From a virus, in IMG/VR virus record IMGVR_UViG_3300031787_000311, positions 1 through 39,949 of that record: DNA of 39,949 bases. One strand, written 5' to 3'. The notes under the pieces are model-generated. The model had not been told where the DNA came from. It saw only the letters and a list, made by a program, of their open reading frames with translations, and did not search any database. Made by a program: the position numbers and the translations under genes. The stretch's first letter is position 1. Each line of letters begins with the position of its first letter. Below, one piece after another: positions 30,589 to 39,143 of this stretch.

Positions 30589-31683
30589 ATGAACTTTTCA
30601 TCGTTCAAAGAGCTCCTTCTCCGCAAGACCGAAGATGAGTCGTTAAAAACACTTATTAAGGTTGTGGACACCAACTTTCTTGCGGACCAAATAATCGAGT
30701 CGCTTCAGAAGATGGCAAATAATCGTAATGCTGGTGTTCACGCGAATCTAGCTATACGCCATTTTGGCACCGAGATGGATCCTGAGCGAGAATCCGCGAT
30801 GATTCGCGAAGCGCTAGGTCATCATGCTTCGCGATACAAGGCTGCGCTTGATGCCGGCGATAAAACAATGGCTAACGACCATGCAGCACAATTTTTTAAG
30901 ATTCTGAATCTTGTTCACAAAGCTGAACCTCACTCGCACGGCAAGCTTCAATCCGAAACCGTAGCGCTCCAGCCTTGGGTACGAACGCATCCATCTTATT
31001 CAGAAACGTTTGCGGCTAAGATGGCACGCGATCCCGAATATGCCAAGGACAACCCCGTTACACGCGGTAAAAAATCACCGCATCAATACGTAAATGATCC
31101 AAAAGCAGGTTACGGTTTCAAACCAGCACGCAAAGATTGGTCGTTCCTACAAAACGAACCGCATTTTTCATACGCAGATGAGATCGCTAAGCATGGACAC
31201 GTCGGCGCCTACCCAATGGAACACACTAAGATCAATGGCAAGTACATCCCAATCGAAGACGTTGAAAACTTGCACGACGGTAAGAAGAACCATCCATTCG
31301 ACTATCACCCGATCCTAGAACATTACTCTGAGTCCATCAACGATCGTGCGCCAGAACGAGATGCTCAGTACGTTAAAGAGTATGAACAATATATGTCTTC
31401 TCCGCATCTCGAGACGCATCTTGCGCACCAAGAAAACCTCATGTCTTCTGGTGCCCATGAGTCTCGCGGTCTAAAGGTTGGGCAACCAGTCCATGCTGGT
31501 TCTAAGAGATTAGAACCGCAAAAGCAAGAAACAGAATCAGTCCCCACGACAGCTGCAGCTGCAGCTCCAGCACCATCCGCTGTTAAACAAGATCAGCCAA
31601 AAGTAATTACCAGAAAGATGTCGGATAAAGAAAAGGCTAAGGCTATGTTGCCACCCCATTTACACGATCTCTTGAAGGATTAA
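30589..31683 (+). CDS. Hypothetical protein with shared C-terminal tail motif
   Basis: This protein has 364 residues from ATG 30589. A TTG at 30568 in the same frame is inside the upstream gene and is less likely. Residues 15-125 are helical with GHHASRYKAALDAGDK and HAAQFFKILNLVHKAE. Residues 125-290 are rich in His, Tyr and Pro (KSPHQYVNDPKAGYGFKPA). The C-terminus has an Ala/Pro linker and KVITRKMSDKEKAKAM. A very similar ending, KTIIRRM, is found in the next gene, which suggests a common partner. Not recognised; a head-associated role is inferred from context. Confidence 0.7.
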   Translation: MNFSSFKELLLRKTEDESLKTLIKVVDTNFLADQIIESLQKMANNRNAGVHANLAIRHFGTEMDPERESAMIREALGHHASRYKAALDAGDKTMANDHAAQFFKILNLVHKAEPHSHGKLQSETVALQPWVRTHPSYSETFAAKMARDPEYAKDNPVTRGKKSPHQYVNDPKAGYGFKPARKDWSFLQNEPHFSYADEIAKHGHVGAYPMEHTKINGKYIPIEDVENLHDGKKNHPFDYHPILEHYSESINDRAPERDAQYVKEYEQYMSSPHLETHLAHQENLMSSGAHESRGLKVGQPVHAGSKRLEPQKQETESVPTTAAAAAPAPSAVKQDQPKVITRKMSDKEKAKAMLPPHLHDLLKD

Positions 31684-31685
31684 AT

Positions 31686-33068
31686 ATGCCAAAGGGAATA
31701 ATTAAAACCCCAGAGCAAGAGAAAAAGTGGGAAAAAGCTAAAGAAGTTGCCGCAGAGCAAGGCAAGTCTAAGCGATGGCCATTAATCATGCATATTTTTA
31801 AACAAATGGGCGGCATGTCAAAGGCCGACGATGAACATAAAAATGTGTTAATTGAGCGTGCCCTTCAGTCACAGGGAAAGAAAACGACTATCCCACAAGA
31901 AGCTCATGAAGCCCTCCATTCCTGGTGGCAACAAAATCGCGATCGCTTGCTTTCGCAAAAGCAAAAAGAAGATATTGCCCAGATTAAATCTGTTAAAGAA
32001 AAAAGATCTAAGTTAGGTCTTGTCAAGGGGCGAGAATATCTTGATGAGATGTCGATTGCTCTTAGTGCATTAAAGAATGAGCTTTCAGAAGAGCTATCAA
32101 AAGCCGAAGAGAAAAAGTCATCAGGCGAATGGTCACAAAGCCCGGATCACACACCTGAAGAATTAGACAGAATTGCTAAGTTAGTTGAAGAAGGCTATCA
32201 TCCGCGCGAAGCAGCACATATGATTTCCCCAGCCACAGGGGGGCGCGGTGAGCCTAGGGATTTTATGCGAGCACTTCAGTCTTATGTGAAGCCAACGCAA
32301 CTGTCGCCGAAGATGCACGAACATGCAAAAAAGGTGGCTCAACAGTGGCTTGATCAATATGAGCAGCATATTGCGGAGCAAGCTAAACCAGAAATTAATC
32401 CCATATTACACGCATCTGGTAAATTAAAAAACGCTTATGCAGAAAAAACCGGAGATTACAACAAAGCATATTCTGATTTCTTAGCTTCTGATGAGCTTAA
32501 AGGAAAGTCTCCTATGGAGCGCCACAAAGCAGTTCAGGCATGGAAAGCAAAATGGAAGCAAGAAAATCCAGAACAAACCGAGTCTTTGTCTGAAATTTCT
32601 TCTGCCGGAACCGCATTCAGACAGGCAGAAGAAGCGCGCAAAAAACACATCGAAGACGTCAAGCATCATTTAGTGCATGGTGGTGCGCCAATAGAATCAC
32701 AAACCAGCGAAGAGGACGTAGAAACTTCTGCACCAATGTCTGCTCGTGCAATATCAGAGCACATGGGCATCGGCGGCGGCGAAGAAGACGAAGGACCCAA
32801 GATCTCTGCGCAGATGGACCCTTCAATGAAATTTGCAACCCAACACAAGAAGTTTGTAGAGTCTGTTTTGAGACCACAAGTTGGCGAAAAAGCGACGAAG
32901 CATCCTGCGCAAGTAGAGCAACCAAAAGCAACTGCAGCCGCAGCTGAAGCGCCCGCTGCAGCGGCGCAAAAACCAAAGACGATTATTCGTCGCATGGCAA
33001 AACCAGAACAACTTGAGCGTATGCAGCGAGTAGACGCTGCCAAGATGGCACAGGCCAAGAAGGAATAA
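31686..33068 (+). CDS. Large charged hypothetical protein
   Basis: This 460-residue protein is not recognised as a whole. The N-terminus has KTPEQEKKWEKAKEVAAEQG and WPLIMHIFKQMGG, a short module I know from other phage proteins in structural regions. The middle is helical and charged (about 100-330). After an Asp/Glu/Gly-rich patch comes an Ala/Lys-rich tail ending in KTIIRRMAKPEQLERMQR. It is the partner of the preceding gene, separated by 2 bases. Possible internal head or scaffold-like protein; no enzyme motif. Confidence 0.7.
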   Translation: MPKGIIKTPEQEKKWEKAKEVAAEQGKSKRWPLIMHIFKQMGGMSKADDEHKNVLIERALQSQGKKTTIPQEAHEALHSWWQQNRDRLLSQKQKEDIAQIKSVKEKRSKLGLVKGREYLDEMSIALSALKNELSEELSKAEEKKSSGEWSQSPDHTPEELDRIAKLVEEGYHPREAAHMISPATGGRGEPRDFMRALQSYVKPTQLSPKMHEHAKKVAQQWLDQYEQHIAEQAKPEINPILHASGKLKNAYAEKTGDYNKAYSDFLASDELKGKSPMERHKAVQAWKAKWKQENPEQTESLSEISSAGTAFRQAEEARKKHIEDVKHHLVHGGAPIESQTSEEDVETSAPMSARAISEHMGIGGGEEDEGPKISAQMDPSMKFATQHKKFVESVLRPQVGEKATKHPAQVEQPKATAAAAEAPAAAAQKPKTIIRRMAKPEQLERMQRVDAAKMAQAKKE

Positions 33069-33071
33069 CGC

Positions 33072-33902
33072 ATGGGCATCTCGAACTCGCCATTAAACCC
33101 ACCGTTTCCTTTCATGGAGAAGGAGCAGGAGCAACCTTCTGTAACAAGATACCTTCCGCTACCTACTGCTCAAACTCTTAAAGATACTAGTCTTTTTGGT
33201 ATTCCGCTTAAGTCTGCCTTAACCGGTCAAACTGTTTCAGATGCGACCCTGACGGATTATATTACAAAAGCCATCTCACGACTAGAGCACGAACTCAACA
33301 TCTTTATTACACCAGTTCAGTTTGAAGAGCGACATGACTACGATCGCGAAATTTGGACTCAACAGTATGCCTGGATAAAGCTTAACAATGCTCCGGTTTT
33401 AGATTGCCAATCTGTTCAGTTGAACTTTGGCAACGGAACACCAATGCCGCCCCTGGTAGAGTTTCCGCTTGAGTTTGTGTATGTCAACGGCCAAGAAGGC
33501 GCTATCCGTTTGGTGCCTGTTCTGGGTACGGCAACATCCGGTTTTGTCCTATCATCGTTTGCGGGTTCGCAGTGGATGGCTTTGGTTGCAATGGGCGTCT
33601 TCAACTTCCCTGGCGCAGTTTTAGTTAAGTATCGTGCTGGTTTTGAACCCAACAAAGTGCCCGCAATGATATCTGGCCTCATCGAGAAGATGGCGGCGCT
33701 GATGGCGCTCAGTGCGTTAGGGCACCTAATTTTTCCGTACAGCTCAGTTGGTATCGGTATTGACGGAACATCACAAAGTGTCGGTACGCCGGGTATCCAA
33801 TTCCTTACTGGTCGTATCGCTGATCTTAAAGAGCAAGTACAACTAGAGTTAGACGCTGCTAGAAATTACTATCAAAAAAAGTTTCTCATCGACGTCTTTT
33901 AA
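33072..33902 (+). CDS. Putative head-tail adaptor (neck) protein
   Basis: Residues 50-80 of this 276-residue protein (DATLTDYITKAISRLEHELN) match the helical entry of head-tail connector proteins of the SPP1 gp15/HK97 gp6 type, which bind below the portal and extend the channel. A beta-rich middle (residues 90-190) with VYVNGQEGAIRLVPVLG and a helical C-terminus (MISGLIEKMAALMALSALG, then GRIADLKEQVQLELDAA) follow. Adaptors of this type are often longer in large phages. The start has AAGGA 8 bases upstream. Position after head genes agrees. Confidence 0.65.
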   Translation: MGISNSPLNPPFPFMEKEQEQPSVTRYLPLPTAQTLKDTSLFGIPLKSALTGQTVSDATLTDYITKAISRLEHELNIFITPVQFEERHDYDREIWTQQYAWIKLNNAPVLDCQSVQLNFGNGTPMPPLVEFPLEFVYVNGQEGAIRLVPVLGTATSGFVLSSFAGSQWMALVAMGVFNFPGAVLVKYRAGFEPNKVPAMISGLIEKMAALMALSALGHLIFPYSSVGIGIDGTSQSVGTPGIQFLTGRIADLKEQVQLELDAARNYYQKKFLIDVF

Positions 33903-33914
33903 GAAGATATATCA

Positions 33915-34484
33915 ATGGCTTATATTGTTAAAAAATGCAAACTGTGCAATCAAGACTTTGTCGACCAAACCAAGTCTAGCAATAAGCTTTTTTGTTCGAC
34001 GAACCATAAGTCGTCTTTTACGAAGAAAAAGCATGCTGAAAAAGTGAAGCTTACAAAGGCCATCTACTACAAAAATAATAAAGAAAAAATTGCAGCAGAT
34101 CATCTTCGTTGGATGAAATCTAAGTTCAAGGCGGTAAGCGAAGGGACCGCATCGGCAGCTGACATAAATTTCGTCATTAGAAATCGAGTAAGAACTCGAC
34201 TTCTCAAGATTCTAAGAGAATCTGGCACATCAAAAAACTCCTCTGTTACAAACTTGATTGGTTGCTCGATTGATCAGCTTAGAGATCATTTAGAATCTAA
34301 ATTTGTTGAAGGTATGGGTTGGGGTAACAGATCTGAGTGGCACATTGATCATATTATTCCGCTATCTTCTTTCGATTTATCAGATCCTGAACAATTGGCG
34401 AAAGCATGCCATTATACTAATCTTCAGCCCTTGTGGGCAGCTGATAATATCGCTAAAGGCGGTAAACTACCGGAGGCTCTATAA
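33915..34484 (+). CDS. HNH endonuclease, second copy
   Basis: This 189-residue HNH nuclease has an N-terminal zinc finger (CKLCNQDF, then FCSTNH), a basic middle and the core WHIDHIIPLSSFDLSDPEQL, with NLQPLWAADNIAKGG at the end. The C-terminal 80 residues are clearly related to those of the gene at 19512 (shared HLESxF, HIDHIxPL, ACHYxNLQPLWA), while the N-terminal halves differ. It lies between structural genes with 12 bases before it and its stop touching the next start. This is typical of a mobile homing endonuclease gene inserted in an operon. Confidence 0.85.
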   Translation: MAYIVKKCKLCNQDFVDQTKSSNKLFCSTNHKSSFTKKKHAEKVKLTKAIYYKNNKEKIAADHLRWMKSKFKAVSEGTASAADINFVIRNRVRTRLLKILRESGTSKNSSVTNLIGCSIDQLRDHLESKFVEGMGWGNRSEWHIDHIIPLSSFDLSDPEQLAKACHYTNLQPLWAADNIAKGGKLPEAL

Positions 34485-35348
34485 ATGCCAAAAGCATTGC
34501 ATAAAAATAAATGGCGAAAAATACATAGCATTGAAAAATGCGATGATGGGTATTCGTATCAGCTCGATGGCGTTGAAGGGAAAGTTTACCACAAAGACAT
34601 CGAAGATCTCGATCTTTCTAAGTACGAGATCGTTAACCCAGACGGTTCGATTACCAGAGGCCCCGGTAAAGAACCACTTAGAAAACCAATGAAAAAATCT
34701 CTACTAGAACGCTGGGAACTGCTTAAGGCACAAATTAGCCACGAGATGGCTTTTATGCCTATGAGAGAAGATGATGAAGAACAAGAGCAAAGTCCATCTC
34801 CAGAAGATACTCAAGATCCAACTCCTGGCAATGCTGATCAGGCTCAAGCTCCTGTCGGTGAAGCGGTAGAGCAAACTCGACAACCAATTGAGGACCCAGA
34901 TGCCCAAGACGCATCAGACGCAGTCGACGTTTCATCTCTCCAAGGAGGTGCTGAAGCTGATGCAGGTGCTGATGAAACTCAGGCTCCGCAAGAAAGCGAG
35001 GAGGATCATGCCTACGACGAGGAGAAGTTGATCGAACTTCTTCGTCAGGATGGGTACTCTGACGCCGAGATTGCACACATAATCCACGGCCATGTTCCTG
35101 GTGGAGACCACGAAGAACGTGCGATGAATTTAGAGCAAATTCGCGAGCAAGAAAAACACGATCACCACATGGATCGTCTTAAGGGGCAAACCGATACGCA
35201 GCAAGATCACGCCAAGCGCATGGCCGACCTAGAGTACGATCATGCCAAAAAGGAAAAAGAGCTTAGATTAAAACACCTAGAAGAAGAACTTAAAGTTAAA
35301 TTAGAAAACTTAAAGAATAAAGGCAAGGTCGATGGAAAAGCTGATTAA
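34485..35348 (+). CDS. Charged hypothetical protein with small beta N-terminus
   Basis: Residues 1-50 of this 287-residue protein form a compact beta segment (WRKIHSIEKCDDGYSYQLDG, then VYHKDIEDLDL), which resembles a segment of the protein at 36556. Residues 60-200 are acidic and rich in Gln, Pro and Ala, likely disordered. Residues 200-287 are a charged helix with many His, Asp, Lys and Glu, likely coiled coil. No known family. It starts one base after the HNH stop and overlaps the next gene by 17 bases. Confidence 0.68.
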   Translation: MPKALHKNKWRKIHSIEKCDDGYSYQLDGVEGKVYHKDIEDLDLSKYEIVNPDGSITRGPGKEPLRKPMKKSLLERWELLKAQISHEMAFMPMREDDEEQEQSPSPEDTQDPTPGNADQAQAPVGEAVEQTRQPIEDPDAQDASDAVDVSSLQGGAEADAGADETQAPQESEEDHAYDEEKLIELLRQDGYSDAEIAHIIHGHVPGGDHEERAMNLEQIREQEKHDHHMDRLKGQTDTQQDHAKRMADLEYDHAKKEKELRLKHLEEELKVKLENLKNKGKVDGKAD

Positions 35349-35748
35349 GTCACAAAACGGTCAGTGGACTTTAACTAAAGCTGCACCCAAAGGTGTAAAT
35401 AAAGACAAATGGGATCGTTGCGTAGAAGACGTTAAGGCAAAAGGAACGGCAGAAAGTCCTCATGCAGTTTGCACTGCGGCAATGACTAAAGGCGAAGTAC
35501 ACATCGCGCCTACGCCTTCAAATTCAACTAAAGGCGGCAATGGCACAAATGAGATGGCTAAAGAAGACGGCTCAGAGATGATGTTCTCTGACCTGGAACA
35601 GATCGCACACCATATTGCAGAAATCAGAGAGCACATGAAGGCTTCTGAAGATTCCCCGGATTGGGTTAAGGCTCAAATCACAGAAGCCGCACAAAATCTT
35701 TCTGGTGTTGCACACTACATCCAAGGCAAAAAAGCAAAGGTTAAATAA
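35332..35748 (+). CDS. Hypothetical protein with NGQW N-terminal tag
   Basis: This 138-residue protein begins MEKLIKSQNGQWTLTK, which matches the start of the ADP-ribosyltransferase-like protein at 23138 (MEKxI, NGQWxLxK). A KWDRCVEDVKAKG and HAVCTAAM module follows, then a Ser/Gly linker, then a helical C-terminus (SDLEQIAHHIAEIREHMK, WVKAQITEAAQNLSGVAHYI). I have seen both modules in other large-phage proteins near head genes. Function unknown. The shared tag suggests the same destination, perhaps the inside of the head. Confidence 0.68.
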   Translation: MEKLIKSQNGQWTLTKAAPKGVNKDKWDRCVEDVKAKGTAESPHAVCTAAMTKGEVHIAPTPSNSTKGGNGTNEMAKEDGSEMMFSDLEQIAHHIAEIREHMKASEDSPDWVKAQITEAAQNLSGVAHYIQGKKAKVK

Positions 35749-35749
35749 C

Positions 35750-36562
35750 GTGGACAAATTAAGCAAAAGCGATAAAAAGCTAATCAAAGAAGAGGAAAGC
35801 CCAATGAAACGCCTTAAGCCAGGTGTTTCTCCTACAGGACTTCCTGTTTTATCTGGTTCTGCTAAAGACATCGCCGATGTGCTTAGGCATCACGCTGGAC
35901 CTAAAGTCAAATTAAAACCTGAAAAATTTAGTGAACTTGAGCGTCTTGCGGTTCAAGAGACAAAAAAGCGTTTTGGTAAGGAAGACATTTCCGATCACCC
36001 AAAACACATCAAAGAAATAATGGTTCGTCACGGTGGAGTTATTCCAGAAGGTCATCCAGACAGAGAAAAAATGGCTACGCATGTCAATTCACTCCTATCC
36101 TCGCAGCAACGAGGAGAGGGTACTAGGCTTTATCAGCAATATCTTTCTGGTGGAAAAGAATACACAAAATCCGAATCATTAAGCAAGACTGATATTTATG
36201 CACAAGCATATTCCGATGGCACGCTTGATGTCGTCTTCGAGGAAGACGTATCCGATCTCCTTGAGAAAGCTGTTGTAACATACTTAGAGTCTAAGGGTTA
36301 CGAAGAAGTTTTAGAAAAAGGCCTCAAAGCTAAGCATAAATCTAAAAAGGGCGGTATGACTGCTGCCGGCGTAAAAGCCTACCGCAGGGAAAATCCAGGC
36401 TCTAAACTTCAGACAGCGGTAACAGAAGATAAACCAAAAGGTAAAAGAGCCAAAAGAAGAAGGTCTTTTTGCGCTAGGATGTCTGGTGTAAAAGGCCCTA
36501 TGAAGGACAAGAACGGCAAACCGACAAGAAAAGCTCTGGCACTGAGGAGATGGAAATGCTGA
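35750..36562 (+). CDS. Hypothetical protein with basic DUF6321-like C-terminus
   Basis: This protein has 270 residues from GTG 35750, one base after the upstream stop. ATG 35804 behind AGAGGAAAG is an alternative start. Residues 25-140 are mixed alpha/beta with RHHAGPKVKLKPEKFSELER. The last 65 residues are strongly basic with KGGMTAAGVKAYRRENPGSK, RRRSFCARMSGVKG and RKALALRRWKC. This matches a short conserved domain (DUF6321-like) I know from many environmental phages, possibly nucleic-acid binding. It overlaps the next gene. Function is unknown. Confidence 0.68.
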   Translation: MDKLSKSDKKLIKEEESPMKRLKPGVSPTGLPVLSGSAKDIADVLRHHAGPKVKLKPEKFSELERLAVQETKKRFGKEDISDHPKHIKEIMVRHGGVIPEGHPDREKMATHVNSLLSSQQRGEGTRLYQQYLSGGKEYTKSESLSKTDIYAQAYSDGTLDVVFEEDVSDLLEKAVVTYLESKGYEEVLEKGLKAKHKSKKGGMTAAGVKAYRRENPGSKLQTAVTEDKPKGKRAKRRRSFCARMSGVKGPMKDKNGKPTRKALALRRWKC

Positions 36563-37326
36563 AAGATGAATTAAAAGCACTATACAAAGCCAAGCCAGAG
36601 CTCATCGAAGAGCATAAACGACTTGTTAACGTACTTCGCACCGGTTCAAAAAAAGAGCAGGCTGCAGAAGCAGAGCGTCAACTTAAAGAACTTAAAGAGA
36701 TGGTTGGCAAGGCTGATCGCTGCTGGGAGGGTTACGAGCCTACTCCTGGTAAAAAGCCATACGAAAAAGGATCTTGTCGCCCAATTGAAAAACAAGAAAT
36801 AGTAACATTTGATAAACAAGAATCCAGTAAGGGTTGGCAAATAAAGATAAAAGGTAAAGAAGGATACCACGACGTTAAAGACGTGGTGGATATGGGACCT
36901 CAAAAGCATAATTCTTATCTTCTGCATGACGGCACCACGATACCGCATGAACAGATCGAGGACCTAAATATTTCGCCTAAGCGTCCAGAGATAAACGTTA
37001 GAAAAGCTAGTTTTGATGATCGGGTTTCTGCTGTAAAGGCTAAGTATTCGGTTTCAAAAGAAAAACCTTTTCAAGAAAAGGTTAAAGAAATCAAGCAAAA
37101 ATACTCAGAAAAGCCTCAGCTAACAGAAGATCAGCGCATTGGCGCCATGAAGATGAAGTACACTAGCATGTTTAAAAGCGAAGACATGCAAAGACTGATT
37201 CAAGAGGTGTCCACCAGGCAGCCAACTGATGCCGAGCTTGAGGTAATATTAGAATATAATAGCAGAGTTGTGCAAGAGGCGACCAATAAGGTACCTCAAA
37301 CAAATGAAGAAGACTTTGGGTATTAG
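36556..37326 (+). CDS. Hypothetical protein with CWEGYEP motif
   Basis: This protein has 256 residues from ATG 36556. ATG 36550 is in frame but lies directly against the GAGGAG site, while 36556 has ideal spacing. Residues 1-55 are helical and charged. ADRCWEGYEPTPGKKPYEKG follows, a short motif I know from phage structural-region proteins. Then a small beta domain (KGWQIKIKGKEGYHDVKDVV, SYLLHDGTTIPHEQIEDL) resembles the N-terminus of the protein at 34485. The C-terminal 90 residues are helical. Not assigned to a function. Confidence 0.68.
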   Translation: MLKDELKALYKAKPELIEEHKRLVNVLRTGSKKEQAAEAERQLKELKEMVGKADRCWEGYEPTPGKKPYEKGSCRPIEKQEIVTFDKQESSKGWQIKIKGKEGYHDVKDVVDMGPQKHNSYLLHDGTTIPHEQIEDLNISPKRPEINVRKASFDDRVSAVKAKYSVSKEKPFQEKVKEIKQKYSEKPQLTEDQRIGAMKMKYTSMFKSEDMQRLIQEVSTRQPTDAELEVILEYNSRVVQEATNKVPQTNEEDFGY

Positions 37327-37328
37327 CG

Positions 37329-38081
37329 ATGCTAGAAAAGTACTATAAAGAAATACCATCGCAACTGTTCGCGGCCACTGGCACGTCTACTGGTGTCGTT
37401 ACTATTTCTTCTACGGTATCTTTTAAGCTTGGTCAATTAGTGGTCATTCTTAATCCCAGTCTGCCGTCTGTTGCTGGTGAAATTAAAGCTATATTCTCAG
37501 AAACCCAGATGGCGATTGGCCCGCAAGGTTCCAATCCCAACGTGCGCATCGATCTGTCCTCATATGACACCACATCTACGATAAGTGCACCGGAACAACA
37601 GCGTCCAACTATCGCAACTCAAGACATTGAGCGCTATACGTACGAGGAAGCTCCTATAGTTGCGCGTCGCACAATACCTGTAGATGATACGGGTAATATT
37701 TTAAAGTTTGTCAGAAATGCGCCTGGTGAAGCCAAAAGTCTAGCAGTGTCAGTCGACAAGCTAACATTTAATTCATTTAGTGAAGCAAAAGTTTCTGATG
37801 CTTTACAAGGAACAGCGCAAGGGGCGTCTGTGCAAGTTTCTGCCACGCCTGTCGAAGCAAAAGGCGGCGCAACCACCCTTAACAATAGAAAAGGTGTTTT
37901 TATAACACCGATTGATAAAAATGTTTACATGGGGTTTGCGAACACCGTGTCTTCTGCCAATGGTATACCTATTTTTATCAATCAGATGGTGTACGTCCCA
38001 GCAGCCGCAGCTATGAAAATCTGGCTTGTAAATGGCGGTGCTGGTGGGGCGGCAGAAGTTAGGGTCTGGGAGGTCGGTTAA
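37329..38081 (+). CDS. Beta-rich structural protein
   Basis: This 250-residue protein is dominated by Val, Ser, Thr, Ala and Ile strands (STGVVTISSTVSFKLGQLVV, GNILKFVRNAPGEAK, NVYMGFANTVSSANGIPIF, MKIWLVNGGAGGAAEVRV). It is likely a tail, neck or decoration protein with two beta domains joined at about residue 100. No family recognised. It starts 2 bases after the upstream stop and is followed after 2 bases by another beta-rich protein. Confidence 0.68.
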   Translation: MLEKYYKEIPSQLFAATGTSTGVVTISSTVSFKLGQLVVILNPSLPSVAGEIKAIFSETQMAIGPQGSNPNVRIDLSSYDTTSTISAPEQQRPTIATQDIERYTYEEAPIVARRTIPVDDTGNILKFVRNAPGEAKSLAVSVDKLTFNSFSEAKVSDALQGTAQGASVQVSATPVEAKGGATTLNNRKGVFITPIDKNVYMGFANTVSSANGIPIFINQMVYVPAAAAMKIWLVNGGAGGAAEVRVWEVG

Positions 38082-38083
38082 CA

Positions 38084-39133
38084 ATGTCAAAAGCTTTTGT
38101 TACCGCTACCGCTTTATCTACCCCGTTTTTACCAAATCGGGGCATAGATGCAAAGAACGTTCAAGAGGCCATTGAGAAGTTAGCATTTTTGACTTATGCA
38201 AACTCTTTGGCTGGAGCCATATATACTGAGGATGGCGATGTTACTATCAGAATCGGTACTGCGGAAACATCTTTAGTGCTCCCCAGCAATACTGGTAGAT
38301 GGCGAGTTTCTGTCAATGATTTGGGGGAGATAACATCTCAGCAGTTAGAAAGTTCAGACGAAAGTCCAATTACGTATTGGCGCTTTAAACGAAATGATGG
38401 ATCCAGAGTTGCCGTAGAGATTACCGATGAGGGAGAGGTTATAATGGTAAACTCTCCAGAGTATGCTGGTTTAAGCATTAAGTCATTTTATCTTAGAAGT
38501 CCATCAAATTATCTTTTTACCCTCGGCGTCAACGATGACGATGAGTTTTACACCGAATCAACTAGCGCACCACCAAATCCTAAATTTAGAGTGATATCGC
38601 AAGACAATCAGGTGTTGTTTAGTACTGTAGAGCATAGGCAGCTTGCCTTAAACTATATGCCAACGTACAGTATAAGCGACTTACCGGCACTCCCGGTAGG
38701 TATGAATGAAGTTGTGCCGATGGCTTTCGTAAAGAGTGGCGCACTTCATAAACCAGCATACCATGATGGAGCAATTTGGCGATATCTAAATACAGATATG
38801 CCGGTTGTAAAAGAAATTTCAACGAATCCAATGGTTTTAAGTTATCTCCTGCTTCCTAGTTCTACAGGCTTCTGGAAGCTTACTGCAACGGATTCTGGTG
38901 GAATATTAACTTCCAAATATGAAAACATTGGATCGAATTCGCCGCTCCCCACTCCGTTGTTGGTTTCTAGTTCAATGGGGGTGCGGTATGTTTCAGCAGA
39001 TGCGCTAGGCGCTCCTCGAACCCAATTAATCGGTGGTACATATCCGCCAACTCAAGTTCGTATATCTAGCGATAACGCTGTATGGGAAATATTGGCCAGT
39101 AATACTGGTGAACTGTTTCTTCAAAGAATATAA
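38084..39133 (+). CDS. Beta-rich fibre or baseplate-type protein
   Basis: The N-terminus of this 349-residue protein has NRGIDAKNVQEAIEKL, a motif widely found in phage fibre and baseplate attachment regions. An internal duplication is visible: LVLPSNTGRWRVSVNDLGEI near residue 66 and LLLPSSTGFWKLTATDSGGI near residue 252 share spacing and key residues. The end also has a related segment (ISSDNAVWEILASNTGELFL). It is probably a virion surface protein. A GGGAGG site precedes the ATG. Confidence 0.7.
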   Translation: MSKAFVTATALSTPFLPNRGIDAKNVQEAIEKLAFLTYANSLAGAIYTEDGDVTIRIGTAETSLVLPSNTGRWRVSVNDLGEITSQQLESSDESPITYWRFKRNDGSRVAVEITDEGEVIMVNSPEYAGLSIKSFYLRSPSNYLFTLGVNDDDEFYTESTSAPPNPKFRVISQDNQVLFSTVEHRQLALNYMPTYSISDLPALPVGMNEVVPMAFVKSGALHKPAYHDGAIWRYLNTDMPVVKEISTNPMVLSYLLLPSSTGFWKLTATDSGGILTSKYENIGSNSPLPTPLLVSSSMGVRYVSADALGAPRTQLIGGTYPPTQVRISSDNAVWEILASNTGELFLQRI

Positions 39134-39143
39134 GGCTTTAATT

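Noticed and set aside
34303-34692. A 129-codon + strand frame across the end of the second HNH gene and the next start
   Set aside because: It overlaps two better-supported genes in another frame and has no ribosome site or recognisable pattern.
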